DNA of 64,000 nucleotides, from the NCBI GenBank assembly GCA_964559835.1, contig CAZLJE010000001.1, positions 219,705-283,704 of the forward strand, given 5' to 3'. Under the pieces are notes generated by a model, which searched no databases, had not been told where the DNA came from, and saw nothing but the letters and a program-made list of their open reading frames with translations. The translations under genes and the position numbers were made by a program. Source of the stretch: DAISJI01 sp964559835 (GTDB lineage Bacteria > Acidobacteriota > Terriglobia > Terriglobales > Acidobacteriaceae). Position 1 is the stretch's first letter, and each line of letters starts with the position of its first letter. Positions 24,673-34,229 of this stretch are shown piece after piece.

Positions 24673-25779
24673 ATGAGCACAACACAAATTGCGCCACCCG
24701 CGCCGACGCTAGCGGCGGCACGGCGAAACGGGAAGAAGGTGTGGATCGACCTCGACAACTCTCCACATGTCCCTTTTTTCGCGCCCATCATCGATGCGCT
24801 CGAGCAGCAAGGGCACTCGGTTCTGGTGTCGGCCCGCGACTTTGCCCAAGTGATCGAACTTGCGGATCTCATGGGAGTGCGGTACCGGAAGGTTGGCCGG
24901 CACTTTGGCAAGAACACCGTCATGAAACTCGTCGGCTTGACGGCCCGTGCAGCGCAGTTAGCGCCGGTCGTGCGAAACGCAAAGCCGGACCTCGCCGTAT
25001 CGCATGGCTCGCGCGCGCAGCTCTTGCTGTCGTCACTGCTACGCATTCCGGCGATCACGATCGGTGACTACGAGCACGCCAAAGTTTTCGCCGTTGTTCG
25101 TCCGCAATGGGTGATCGTGCCGCAGGTCTTTCCTGATGACGCGTGGGGAATGGCGCCGGACCGGGTGCTGAAGTACCCGGGGATAAAAGAGGATGTATAC
25201 GTTCCGCGATTCAAGCCCGACGCCGGCGTGCGGACGGAACTCGGGCTGAGTGTTGACGAGATCGTCGTTACCGTGCGACCGCCGGCGACGCACGCGCATT
25301 ATCACAATCCGGAAAGCGACGTAATTTTCGAAGCGGTCATGCAGCGCCTGGCGCGGACGCCGAACGTACGGGTCGTCCTTTTACCCCGCACTCCGGCGCA
25401 GGCAGCGGAGATCCGGGAGCGGTGGAGCGAGCACTTCCGCTCAGGCAAGATGATGGTGCCGGCGCACGTCGTCGACGGATTGAACCTGATCTGGTTCTCG
25501 GACCTGGTCATCAGCGGGGGCGGAACCATGAACCGCGAAGCGGCGGCGCTGGAAGTGCCCGTGTACAGCACGTTCCGCGGGAAGATCGGCGTCGTCGACC
25601 GCTACCTGGTGCAGCAGGGAAGAATGGTGTTGATTGAATCGGTTGCCGATGTCGAAACCAAGATCAAGTTGATTGCGCGCCAGCGGCATGAGACGCCCAA
25701 GGTGGATCAGAGCACACTGTCGACCATCGTTAAACACATAAATGACGCTCTGGAGGCAGCATGCCGCAGCCGGTCGTAG
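24673..25779 (+). CDS. DUF354 GT-B-fold protein
   Basis: 368 aa from the ATG at 24673 (MSTTQIAPPAPTL); a longer upstream frame only overlaps the aminotransferase gene. DUF354 family: KVWIDLDNSPHVPFFAPIID near the N-terminus and VISGGGTMNREAAALEVPVY near the C-terminus, a pattern shared with UDP-GlcNAc 2-epimerase/MurG-like GT-B proteins. Members occur in polysaccharide clusters of archaea and bacteria, but the reaction is unproven. It could be a glycosyltransferase or a sugar-nucleotide epimerase. It overlaps the next gene by 19 bases. Confidence 0.8.
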   Translation: MSTTQIAPPAPTLAAARRNGKKVWIDLDNSPHVPFFAPIIDALEQQGHSVLVSARDFAQVIELADLMGVRYRKVGRHFGKNTVMKLVGLTARAAQLAPVVRNAKPDLAVSHGSRAQLLLSSLLRIPAITIGDYEHAKVFAVVRPQWVIVPQVFPDDAWGMAPDRVLKYPGIKEDVYVPRFKPDAGVRTELGLSVDEIVVTVRPPATHAHYHNPESDVIFEAVMQRLARTPNVRVVLLPRTPAQAAEIRERWSEHFRSGKMMVPAHVVDGLNLIWFSDLVISGGGTMNREAAALEVPVYSTFRGKIGVVDRYLVQQGRMVLIESVADVETKIKLIARQRHETPKVDQSTLSTIVKHINDALEAACRSRS

Positions 25780-26885
25780 GCCTGGCCCAATCTGCGGGAA
25801 AGATCGAGCAACTGCTCGACATTGCTGTCCGCGGTCTGCACCGGATGTTCGATGCGAGCACCGGCATCTTCTGTGACCAGCTGGTGCGCCAGGGTGAGGA
25901 ATGGAAGCAGGTGGGAGTTTCGCCGCGGTACTCGTTGATGACGTACCTTGGCCTGCACAGGGCCGAAAGAGCAGGAACGACGACGGGATTCCAGCCGCGC
26001 GAATTGACCCAGAACATTGCAAAAGACTTGAAGTGGCTCACGAACGTCGGCGATCTCGGATGTCTGCTCTGGGCCGCCGCGGAGATTACCCCGGGTGACG
26101 TACCGGCATTGTGGACCCGGCTGAATCCGGAAAGCGCGCTGGACAGTTACAGTGACGGCCGGAACGGCGCCACGATGGAGTTGGCATGGTTGCTGACTGG
26201 ACTCGCGAAGGCCAACGCAGTCGCGCCACAACTTCCAAAACTGCGGACGGTGGCCGATAGCACGTACCAGCGGTTGATGCAAAACCGCGGTAAGAGCGGC
26301 CTCTTTGGCCATCTGTCACGCAAAGCTGGAGTACGAGGATTCGCGCGTGGACACGTCGGCAGTTTTGCCGACCAGGTTTACCCGACAATCGCGCTGTCGG
26401 AGGTTTCGACTTCCTTCGGCCAGAAGGATGCGCTCGATGTGGCGTTACACACAGCGCGCAAGGTATGCAGTTTGCAAGGCCCGCTCGGCCAGTGGTGGTG
26501 GCACTACAACTCCGATACGGGTACGGTGGTCAGCACCTATCCGGTTTATTCAGTGCACCAGCACGCGATGGGACCAATGATGCTATTCGCGGCGATGGAC
26601 GCCGGCGGAGTAGATTTCGGTACCCACATCTATAAAGGCCTGGATTGGATCACAACAAATGAGCTTGGCATAGACATGCGGGAAGGTTCAGCGCCGCTGG
26701 TGTGGCGAGCCATCGCACAGACCTCGGCAGGGAAGTGGAAGACCCGCGTGAATGCGACCCTCCGGCCCAAGTCGGCCGCGCGTGCGGTGCCCGGCAAGCT
26801 GTCGCTCGTCGCCGAATGCCGGCCGTACGAACTGGGATGGATGTTGTACGCGTGGTCGGGCAGGCCGAGAACAAGCGAATCCTAA
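25761..26885 (+). CDS. unassigned 374-aa protein, possible alpha/alpha toroid
   Basis: No confident family. The sequence is mostly helical with repeated aromatic-rich segments, including DQVYPTIALSEVSTSF, GQWWWHYNSDTG and STYPVYSVHQHAMGPMMLFA, and no signal peptide or membrane helix. This recalls alpha/alpha-barrel sugar enzymes (lyases, epimerases, unsaturated glycoside hydrolases) or cyclases, but no catalytic set can be named. Its start lies inside the end of the DUF354 gene, so the two are probably translated together and may act in one step. Conserved-looking His/Trp/Tyr clusters make an enzymatic role more likely than a structural one. Confidence 0.7.
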   Translation: MPQPVVGLAQSAGKIEQLLDIAVRGLHRMFDASTGIFCDQLVRQGEEWKQVGVSPRYSLMTYLGLHRAERAGTTTGFQPRELTQNIAKDLKWLTNVGDLGCLLWAAAEITPGDVPALWTRLNPESALDSYSDGRNGATMELAWLLTGLAKANAVAPQLPKLRTVADSTYQRLMQNRGKSGLFGHLSRKAGVRGFARGHVGSFADQVYPTIALSEVSTSFGQKDALDVALHTARKVCSLQGPLGQWWWHYNSDTGTVVSTYPVYSVHQHAMGPMMLFAAMDAGGVDFGTHIYKGLDWITTNELGIDMREGSAPLVWRAIAQTSAGKWKTRVNATLRPKSAARAVPGKLSLVAECRPYELGWMLYAWSGRPRTSES

Positions 26886-26957
26886 CATTTCGACAACAAA
26901 GCAGATTGAAGGTCGCGGCGGGAAACGCGACTGGGCAGAACCAAGAGAGGAGCGAAG

Positions 26958-27980
26958 ATGAAAACGTCACTGGTGACTGGGGGCGCTGGATTTCTGGGCG
27001 CGCACATTGCACGGCATCTGTTGAACAGCGGCCACGAGGTCGTCGTCCTCGACGATCTTAGCGGCGGATTCGAGGAAAACGTTCCAGACGGAGCGGTGTT
27101 CGTTCGGGGGTCGATCCTGGACAGCGAACTTATCGAGCGGCTGTTCCAGACACATCGTTTTGACTACATTTACCACCTCGCCGCCTACGCAGCCGAAGGG
27201 TTGAGCCACTTCATCAAGAGCTTCAATTACCACAACAACCTGATCGGGTCGGTGAACCTGATCAACGCAGCGGTCAACCACGACGTCAAGAAATTTGTGT
27301 TCACCTCATCGATCGCGGTGTACGGCGCAGGGCAGTCGCCGATGTCGGAGGACATGATCCCCGTTCCGGAAGATTCGTATGGAATCGCGAAACTTGCCGT
27401 CGAGCAGGAACTTCGCGTCACTCACGAAATGTTCGGGCTGGACTACGTGATCTTCCGTCCGCACAACGTGTATGGCGAAGGGCAGAACATCGGGGACAGG
27501 TACCGGAACGTAGTGGGTATCTTTATGAACCAGCTTCTGCGTGGCGAGCCGATGACCATTTTCGGAGATGGCACACAACAGAGGGCGTTCACGCACATCA
27601 ATGACGTCGCTCCGATGATTACCGATTCCGTCAATCATGACGGTGCAAGCAACCAGATCTTCAACGTAGGCGCAGACATTCCCTACACGGTGAATTACCT
27701 GGCGGAAGTCGTAGCCAAGGCAATGGGAAAGCAGCCGAATATCAAGTACCTGGATCCGCGAAACGAAGTAAAGATCGCGTTTTCGGACCATAGCAAAGCG
27801 GAGCGCGTATTCGGTGTTCATGAGAAGACCACGCTGGAAGACGGCATCGCTCAGATGGCGGAGTGGGTGAAGCAGCATGGAGCGCGCGAAAGCAGCATAT
27901 TCGAAGCGATCGAGATCATGCGCAATCTCCCGCCGAGTTGGGCGGCCGTGGCCCGCACGAAAACAGCCGGCGTAAAGTAA
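26958..27980 (+). CDS. NAD-dependent epimerase/dehydratase
   Basis: 340 aa extended SDR. NAD motif GGAGFLGAH (9-17), S-S-I-A-V-Y-G segment and catalytic YGIAK, then FRPHNVYGEGQNIGDRYRNV. This is the layout of UDP-glucose 4-epimerase-like enzymes. It probably interconverts UDP-hexoses (or uronic acids) for the EPS. It has the ribosome binding site GAGAGGAG upstream. The C-terminal ~30 residues extend past the usual end of the fold. Confidence 0.87.
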   Translation: MKTSLVTGGAGFLGAHIARHLLNSGHEVVVLDDLSGGFEENVPDGAVFVRGSILDSELIERLFQTHRFDYIYHLAAYAAEGLSHFIKSFNYHNNLIGSVNLINAAVNHDVKKFVFTSSIAVYGAGQSPMSEDMIPVPEDSYGIAKLAVEQELRVTHEMFGLDYVIFRPHNVYGEGQNIGDRYRNVVGIFMNQLLRGEPMTIFGDGTQQRAFTHINDVAPMITDSVNHDGASNQIFNVGADIPYTVNYLAEVVAKAMGKQPNIKYLDPRNEVKIAFSDHSKAERVFGVHEKTTLEDGIAQMAEWVKQHGARESSIFEAIEIMRNLPPSWAAVARTKTAGVK

Positions 27981-28017
27981 GCCCACGCAGAGTTCCCGTG
28001 CAGCACACGAACCAGGG

Positions 28018-28962
28018 ATGCGGACGTTAATGGAACCAACGCCGAATGTACCATCGTTGGCGGCGGTGGCTGAAGGCCGCGGCTGTACGACGGCAGCGTC
28101 GCCGAAGTACGTCATCGTCACGCCGGTTCGGGATGAGGAGGCGCACATTGCCGATCTCATCCGGAGCGTTGCTGGCCAGACGATCCAGCCGGCAGAATGG
28201 ATCATCGTTAACGACGGTTCGTCGGACCAAACAGGCGCGATCATCGACCGGTTTGCGCAAGAACACCCATGGATCCGGGCAATCCATCGCACGAACCGGG
28301 GATTTCGGAAATCGGGCGGTGGTGTTGTGGAAGCGTTCTACGACGGCTACAACTCCCTTCGTACTCGCGATTGGGAGTATGTCGTGAAGCTTGACGGCGA
28401 CCTCAGCTTCAGTTCCGAGTATTTTGAAAAGTGCTTTGAACATTTCCGCAAGAATCCGATGCTCGGCATCGGGGGCGGCGATATCTGTCATGAAGTCGAC
28501 GGTGCGCTGCGCGTGGAACGCAACCCCAAGTTCCATGTCCGAGGCGCCACCAAGATTTACAAACGCGATTGCTGGGAGGCGATCGGCGGTTTGTGGCGGG
28601 CTGCAGGTTGGGACACTATCGACGAAGTGAAGGCCAACATGATGGGGTGGAAGACTTACAGCTTTTCGGAACTCCAACTCCACCACCACCGCGAGACCGG
28701 CATGGCCGACGGACTCCTGCGCGACCGGATCAAGCACGGGGAAGTCTGCTACGTTTCGGGATACCACCCGCTGTTTGTCCTGGCGAGTTGCGCGTCACGA
28801 ATCACTCAGAAGCCGTACGTCGTGGGCGCCGCTGCGATCTTCTACGGATTCCTGAAAGCGCACTGGAACAAGCGGTCGAGGGTGGAAGACCAGCGATACC
28901 GCAGCTACATTCGCTCGCAGCAACTGCGGCGCTTATTCGGCTTGCAGACGATCTGGAAGTAA
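28018..28962 (+). CDS. glycosyltransferase family 2
   Basis: 314 aa; the ATG at 28030 is an alternative start. GT-A core: KYVIVTPVRDEEAHIADLI, WIIVNDGSSDQT, and the D-x-D region VKLDGDLSF, then WDTIDEVKANMMGWK. There is a weak C-terminal hydrophobic region. It adds a sugar from a nucleotide donor to the growing repeat unit on the cytoplasmic side. It is followed eight bases later by the amidotransferase gene. Confidence 0.87.
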   Translation: MRTLMEPTPNVPSLAAVAEGRGCTTAASPKYVIVTPVRDEEAHIADLIRSVAGQTIQPAEWIIVNDGSSDQTGAIIDRFAQEHPWIRAIHRTNRGFRKSGGGVVEAFYDGYNSLRTRDWEYVVKLDGDLSFSSEYFEKCFEHFRKNPMLGIGGGDICHEVDGALRVERNPKFHVRGATKIYKRDCWEAIGGLWRAAGWDTIDEVKANMMGWKTYSFSELQLHHHRETGMADGLLRDRIKHGEVCYVSGYHPLFVLASCASRITQKPYVVGAAAIFYGFLKAHWNKRSRVEDQRYRSYIRSQQLRRLFGLQTIWK

Positions 28963-28970
28963 AAAACGTT

Positions 28971-30887
28971 ATGTGCGGGATCTGCGGAAAAGTGATGTTT
29001 GCCCCGGGCGCGACCGTCGCGCCTGAACTCGTGCGCAAGATGGCAGACGCGATCCGTCATCGCGGGCCGGACGATGATGGCTATCATGTGTCCGGCCCCG
29101 TTGGACTCGGCTTTCGCCGCCTCGCCATCATCGATCTCGCCGGAGGCCATCAACCACTTTCCAATGAGGACGGCACGGTTTGGATCGCGTTTAACGGCGA
29201 AATCTACAACTATGGCGAGCTTCGCTCATGGTTACTGGAGCGGGGACACACGTTCAGAACGAAGTCCGATACCGAGTGCATCGTCCATCTCTACGAAGAA
29301 CTGGGCCCGCAGTGCCTGGAACGACTTCGCGGCATGTTCGCCTTTGCGATCTGGGACGAGAAAGCGAAAACACTTTTTCTTGCCCGCGACCGCGTGGGAA
29401 TCAAGCCGCTTTATTACCACCTCGACGACAACGCGCTGGTTTTCGGTTCTGAAATCAAGGCCATCCTCGCGGATCCGACCGTTGCTCGGGAAGTCAATCT
29501 TGAGGGGATCGATCGCTTCCTCACCTTCTTATATTTACCTGGCGAAGAGACACTCCTCAAAGGGGTACGCAAGCTAGCTCCTGGTACATGCTTGACGGTG
29601 AAGAATGGCCGGGCCGAGCTTCGACAGTATTGGGACCTGAAGTTCTCAAAACCTGCGCGCCAGCCGAACTTGGAGGACGCCGAACGGAACGTCCGCGATC
29701 TCCTGGCAGAGAGCGTCGAGTTGCACATGATCGCCGACGTACCGGTCGGCATCCTCCTGAGCGGCGGTGTAGATTCCACCGGAGTTCTCAGTTTCGCGGC
29801 GAAGCTGACGGAAAAACCTACGAGCAGCTACACGGTCGGATTCTGTGAGCCAGGAGTCGCCGACGAACGCCCGTATGCGCGAATTGCGGCCGAGGCATAC
29901 GGGTCGGAACATCATGAGATGACCATCTCGGCGGCCGATTTCGCGGACTTCTTGCCGCGTTTCGTATGGCACATGGAAGAACCGGTATGCGAGCCGCCTG
30001 CAATTGCGCTGTACTACGTCTCGAAGCTGGCCCGAGAGTTCGTCACCGTGCTGCTTTCGGGCGAGGGCGGCGATGAAGCGTTCGCCGGCTACAGCAACTA
30101 CCGGAACATCGTCTGGCTGGAACGGATCAAACGAGCACTGGCTCCGATGAACGGCGCCGCCGCCCAAGTGGTAGACGCCGTCACTTCCATGTTGAATTCG
30201 CCGCGGTTCCGCAAGTACGCGCCGCTGATGAAGTCCACGTTTCCCGACTACTACCACGGGCGCACGTCGAACCCACTTCGGTTTTCGGGAAACGGGCTTG
30301 GCAGCGTATATAGAAGCGATTTTTCGGCGAGCGTAAGCCGCGAACAGTCCGTCGAGCCCTTTCGCGAGCTTTTTGAGAAGGTCAAGGGTGAGAGCGTTCT
30401 CGACCAGATGCTCTACATCGACACGAAAACCTGGCTGCCGGATGACCTGCTGGTCAAGGCAGACAAAATGACGATGGCCAACTCACTGGAATTGCGTGTA
30501 CCTCTTCTTGACCATCGACTGCTGGAATTCGCCGCCTCGTTACCAGGCGAATACAAGATGCGAGGCTTCACGACGAAATACATCCTCAAGAAAGCGATGT
30601 CACAGGCGATTCCGAAAGAAATCCTGAACCGCAAGAAGGCCGGTTTCCCGGTTCCGTATGAAGGCTGGTTGCGAAATGAGTGCCGCGGGCTGGTCGAATC
30701 AATACTTCTCGATTCCAAGACCATGCAGCGCGGATATTTTGACCGAGCGGCAATCGAGAAATTGCTCGCCGCTAACCGCGCGAACGGTTTGTACGCCAAG
30801 GAAGTATTCTCGCTGGTCACCCTCGAACTGTGGCATCGCGCGTTCGTGGACCAGAAGAGCGCCGAATTCAGCCAATCGGCCGGTTGA
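28971..30887 (+). CDS. asparagine synthase-like amidotransferase of the EPS type
   Basis: 638 aa from MCGICGKV at 28971; the frame upstream is only overlap with the glycosyltransferase gene. Class II glutaminase domain with nucleophile Cys2, RLAIIDL (50-56) and FNGEIYN (74-80), then the synthetase domain with the PP-loop LSGGVDS (263-269). Intact AsnB-like enzymes in EPS clusters are thought to amidate uronic acids rather than make asparagine. Two uronic-acid dehydrogenases in the window would supply such substrates. XrtA/exosortase loci typically carry a homologue. Confidence 0.9.
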   Translation: MCGICGKVMFAPGATVAPELVRKMADAIRHRGPDDDGYHVSGPVGLGFRRLAIIDLAGGHQPLSNEDGTVWIAFNGEIYNYGELRSWLLERGHTFRTKSDTECIVHLYEELGPQCLERLRGMFAFAIWDEKAKTLFLARDRVGIKPLYYHLDDNALVFGSEIKAILADPTVAREVNLEGIDRFLTFLYLPGEETLLKGVRKLAPGTCLTVKNGRAELRQYWDLKFSKPARQPNLEDAERNVRDLLAESVELHMIADVPVGILLSGGVDSTGVLSFAAKLTEKPTSSYTVGFCEPGVADERPYARIAAEAYGSEHHEMTISAADFADFLPRFVWHMEEPVCEPPAIALYYVSKLAREFVTVLLSGEGGDEAFAGYSNYRNIVWLERIKRALAPMNGAAAQVVDAVTSMLNSPRFRKYAPLMKSTFPDYYHGRTSNPLRFSGNGLGSVYRSDFSASVSREQSVEPFRELFEKVKGESVLDQMLYIDTKTWLPDDLLVKADKMTMANSLELRVPLLDHRLLEFAASLPGEYKMRGFTTKYILKKAMSQAIPKEILNRKKAGFPVPYEGWLRNECRGLVESILLDSKTMQRGYFDRAAIEKLLAANRANGLYAKEVFSLVTLELWHRAFVDQKSAEFSQSAG

Positions 30888-30909
30888 TGTTTCGACTCCA
30901 GGCAGAATA

Positions 30910-32061
30910 ATGAACGGAAGTGCAGCTCCGAGCAGCGGGCTTAAGCGCCGAATCACACACTTTGGCGCAACCATACTGTGGAACGTGCCCGGCAATTTCG
31001 AAGTTGCGCGTTTACTCGGCCCTTCGTACGGTTTGCGAAGCATCCTGTTTCACAACATCAGCGATCAGAATTCGCCGTTTACGTACGGGATCCAGGTCAA
31101 CACTTCTCCGAAACAATTGGAAGAGAAACTGAGGTACATCGCGGGCCACTACACGCCGGTCAGCCTCGAAGATGTGCTGGCGAGCGCGAAAACAGGCAAA
31201 TTGCCGCGGCGCGCGATCCTGGTCACGTTCGATGACGCATACTCGTCGGTGTTCGACATTGCGGCGCCGCTCTGCAAGAAATACGGCGTGCCGGTGGTCT
31301 TCTTCGTTAACGCGGCATTTATCGACAACCAGCGACTGGCGGCGGACAACATCATCTGTTACGTCGCAAGCGAGATCGGGATGAAGCCGATTGCAGAGGC
31401 CGTCCACGCCACAGTGGGCGCTGATTTTTCAGTACCGACATCGGTGACCGCCGTTTTTAGCGATTTTTTTCCATCTATTTCGCTGCCGGAGCGTGAAGCA
31501 TTTATTCGTTCGCTGCTGGAGATCACCGGTATCGACGAAGCGGGTTTGGCCGCGCAAGCGGGGTTGTACCTGACCTCCGCGCAGTTACGCGGATTAGCCG
31601 CATATGGCGTCGAGATCGGCAATCACACCTATACACATGCGCACTGCCGCACGCTGACACCCTCAACAATCTCTCGCGAAATCGAGCAGAACAAAGAGGA
31701 GCTCGAGGCGTTGTCGGGAACGCGCGTGAGGTCGTTTAGCGTGCCATACGGATCCTCATCGGACCTCACGGAGAGTGTGGCAGACCATCTACGCCAATCG
31801 GGGCACGAGGCGGTGTTTCTCAGCGAGAGTGTAGCTAACACACGTGGCCACAACTTGTTTGCGCTCGACCGCGTCAGCACCCATTCCGATGGCGATGCGG
31901 ACTTTTTCATGGAACTGGAAATCCTCCCGCGTATGCGCGCAATCCGCAATTCTCATTTTCGACGGTCGCCATCTGGGAGAGAAGGCGCAATGACGCCGGA
32001 CCTCTTAACCGAAACACACGCACCGTTGTCCACCGCGGACGGCAGAGCAAGGCGGGCGTAG
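30910..32061 (+). CDS. polysaccharide deacetylase (NodB-like)
   Basis: 383 aa from the ATG at 30910 (MNGSAAPSSG). NodB motif 1 is TFDDAYSS (106-113) and motif 2 is NHTYTHAHC (H-x3-H) near residue 238, both needed for metal and catalysis. No clear signal peptide, so it may act in the cytoplasm or at the inner face of the membrane. It removes N- or O-acetyl groups from EPS sugars. A longer upstream frame overlaps the amidotransferase gene and is not the start. It lies between the amidotransferase and FemAB genes. Confidence 0.87.
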   Translation: MNGSAAPSSGLKRRITHFGATILWNVPGNFEVARLLGPSYGLRSILFHNISDQNSPFTYGIQVNTSPKQLEEKLRYIAGHYTPVSLEDVLASAKTGKLPRRAILVTFDDAYSSVFDIAAPLCKKYGVPVVFFVNAAFIDNQRLAADNIICYVASEIGMKPIAEAVHATVGADFSVPTSVTAVFSDFFPSISLPEREAFIRSLLEITGIDEAGLAAQAGLYLTSAQLRGLAAYGVEIGNHTYTHAHCRTLTPSTISREIEQNKEELEALSGTRVRSFSVPYGSSSDLTESVADHLRQSGHEAVFLSESVANTRGHNLFALDRVSTHSDGDADFFMELEILPRMRAIRNSHFRRSPSGREGAMTPDLLTETHAPLSTADGRARRA

Positions 32062-32068
32062 ACACGGA

Positions 32069-33202
32069 ATGCCTGTGGAATCCACATTGACGCACGGCGA
32101 ACTGCCAAGCACGGCTGCAAGCCCCGAAGCTGCTCGGGGTCAAAGAGCAGACTGGCAGATCGAAGTCGATCGTGCCAGCGCTGCTGAGTGGTCCGAAATG
32201 CTGGAGTTGTTTGACGATGCGAACATCTACCAGAGCGCCGCATACGGCGCCGTGCACTGGGGCGAACAGAATCTCAGCCGGCTCGTTTTGAAGCGCAACG
32301 GGGAAGTCAATGCGATCGCTCAGTTTCGCATCGTCCGCCCGACGAGTCTCAAGTTTGGAGTTGCTTACCTGAGATGGGGACCGCTTTGGGAGCACCGCGG
32401 AATACCTCTTGATCCCGAAGTTCCGGTTCGGATGGCGCGCGCGATCGAACAGGAGTACCTGGACAATAGAAAGCTACTCGTGCGCATTATTCCGAACGCT
32501 TTTCCGCCGACTCCGCGGTTCACTGCGATGCAAAGCGCGTTCGCCGCTTTCAAGCCAGAAGTGGCGCATTCCGGCAATACTTACAGGACGATCGTCGTCG
32601 ATCTGTCACCGGAATTGGAAGACCTGCGCAAGAAGCTGGACAAGAAGTGGCGCAACCAACTCACTCGAGCCGAAAAGAACGAGCTGGAGATCGTGCACGG
32701 AACCGGCATGGAGGAATATCAGGCGTTCTGCCGGATCTATTACGAGATGAAGGGCCGCAAGGGGTTCGACACTACGGTAGATGTCGAAGAGTTCGGCCGA
32801 ATGCAACAGAGCTTACCTGACTCCCAACGGATGCGCGTCCTGATCTGCACGGATAAGGGGATTCCGGCTGCAGGAGTAGTCATATCAGCGATGGGCCACT
32901 CCGCAATCTATCTTCTTGGCGCGACAAGCGAGCACGGACTGAACTCCAAGGGCGCTTATCTTCTGCACTGGACGGCGATGCAGTGGCTGAAAGAGCGAGG
33001 CGTTCGTTGGTACGATCTCGGCGGCATCGACCCGGACGCAAATCCCGGCGTTTATCACTTCAAGAAAGGTTTTTCGGGCGCGGACCTGTGTCAAATGCCC
33101 CCGCTAGTCGCATCGGGAAGTCCGCTTTCCTCCATTCTGGTCAACACAGCATTTGCATTGCAACGCATAGTTGGACGGATCAAACGCAGACGGTTTCTAT
33201 GA
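32069..33202 (+). CDS. FemAB-type aminoacyl/acyl transferase (copy 1)
   Basis: 377 aa. GNAT/FemAB fold: DDANIYQSAAYGAVHWGEQN near residue 48, LDKKWRNQLTRAEKNELEI mid-protein, and VRWYDLGGIDPDANPGVYHF near the C-terminus, all typical of exosortase-linked FemAB proteins. FemAB enzymes transfer amino acids from tRNA to peptidoglycan; the EPS-locus members may add aminoacyl or acyl groups to sugars. The stop overlaps the ATG of the next glycosyltransferase gene (ATGA). A second FemAB gene lies at 58916. Confidence 0.85.
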   Translation: MPVESTLTHGELPSTAASPEAARGQRADWQIEVDRASAAEWSEMLELFDDANIYQSAAYGAVHWGEQNLSRLVLKRNGEVNAIAQFRIVRPTSLKFGVAYLRWGPLWEHRGIPLDPEVPVRMARAIEQEYLDNRKLLVRIIPNAFPPTPRFTAMQSAFAAFKPEVAHSGNTYRTIVVDLSPELEDLRKKLDKKWRNQLTRAEKNELEIVHGTGMEEYQAFCRIYYEMKGRKGFDTTVDVEEFGRMQQSLPDSQRMRVLICTDKGIPAAGVVISAMGHSAIYLLGATSEHGLNSKGAYLLHWTAMQWLKERGVRWYDLGGIDPDANPGVYHFKKGFSGADLCQMPPLVASGSPLSSILVNTAFALQRIVGRIKRRRFL

Positions 33203-34221
33203 CGAATACGGCTGAAACAATCAACGAAAATTCGACCACGGCCTCCTCCGTTTTCGACGTTGCCCTCGACCCGAATATCACGACCTCGATCGTGATCGTC
33301 GGCTGGAATGCGAAGCGCTACCTGGAGATGTGCCTGGATTCACTTCGCAAGCATCCACCCCGGCGCAGCATCGAGATCCTTGTCGTCGACAACGCTTCCA
33401 CCGACGGCACCGCCGAGATGATCGAATCGCGATATCCCGAGGTGAAGCTCATCAAGAGTTCCGTGAACCTCGGCTTCACGAAGGGCAACAACGTAGCGAT
33501 TCGACAGGCGCGTGGACGTTATATCGCGCTGGTCAATGCCGACGTGGTTGTGTTCGAAGGCTGCATGGACCGTCTCGCGGATTATCTGGACGAACATCCC
33601 GAAGTCGGCAGTGTGGGGCCGCAAGTTCTCAACGACGACCAGACCATCCAGAGCAGCTGCCGGCGGTTTCCGACGCTCTGGAACAATATGTGCGACGCCT
33701 TCGGCGTTGCGACGAAGTTCAAAGGATCGAAGTTCCTGGCGGGCGAACATATGTTCTACTTCGCTTACGACCGTACGACGCCCGTCGATGTGCTCGTGGG
33801 CTGTTTCTTCGTCGTGCGGCGGGAGACGTTCGAAAACGTGGGTCTGCTCGACGAGAACCTTTTCATCTACGCCGAGGAGGTGGATTGGTGCCGCCGCGCC
33901 CGCAATAAGGGATGGGACATCGTGTTCTACCCCGGTGCCCAGGCCATCCATTTTGGCGGCAAGACAACGGCGAAGTTCCCGGTCCGTTTCGCTGTCATTC
34001 AGCAGAGGTCGATCCTGTACTTCTGGAAAAAGCACCACGGTTTTCTCGGCGTGCTGGGGATTCGCGCCATCATGTTTGCCCATCACCTGCTGCGCTACAG
34101 CTTCGCCGTTTTGAAGGGGCTGCGCCGCAAGAACGCGGACGGTACCGAGTGGCGAAAGCAGGTCAGCCGAACGTGCCTTCGCGATCTGTTTTTCGGCGAC
34201 GTTGTGTTGCCGACCGATTGA
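33199..34221 (+). CDS. glycosyltransferase family 2 (rhamnosyltransferase-like)
   Basis: 340 aa from the overlapping ATG at 33199. N-terminal GT2 core TSIVIVGWNAKRYLEMCLDS, VVDNASTDGT, NLGFTKGNN, ALVNADVVVFEG, then VGCFFVVRRETFENVGLLDE and EEVDWCRRARNKGW, all typical of WbbL-type rhamnosyltransferases. It may use dTDP-L-rhamnose from the RmlB pathway. It has a possible membrane-associated C-terminus (IMFAHHLLRYSFAVLKGL). Confidence 0.88.
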   Translation: MTNTAETINENSTTASSVFDVALDPNITTSIVIVGWNAKRYLEMCLDSLRKHPPRRSIEILVVDNASTDGTAEMIESRYPEVKLIKSSVNLGFTKGNNVAIRQARGRYIALVNADVVVFEGCMDRLADYLDEHPEVGSVGPQVLNDDQTIQSSCRRFPTLWNNMCDAFGVATKFKGSKFLAGEHMFYFAYDRTTPVDVLVGCFFVVRRETFENVGLLDENLFIYAEEVDWCRRARNKGWDIVFYPGAQAIHFGGKTTAKFPVRFAVIQQRSILYFWKKHHGFLGVLGIRAIMFAHHLLRYSFAVLKGLRRKNADGTEWRKQVSRTCLRDLFFGDVVLPTD

Positions 34222-34229
34222 TTGAAGCT

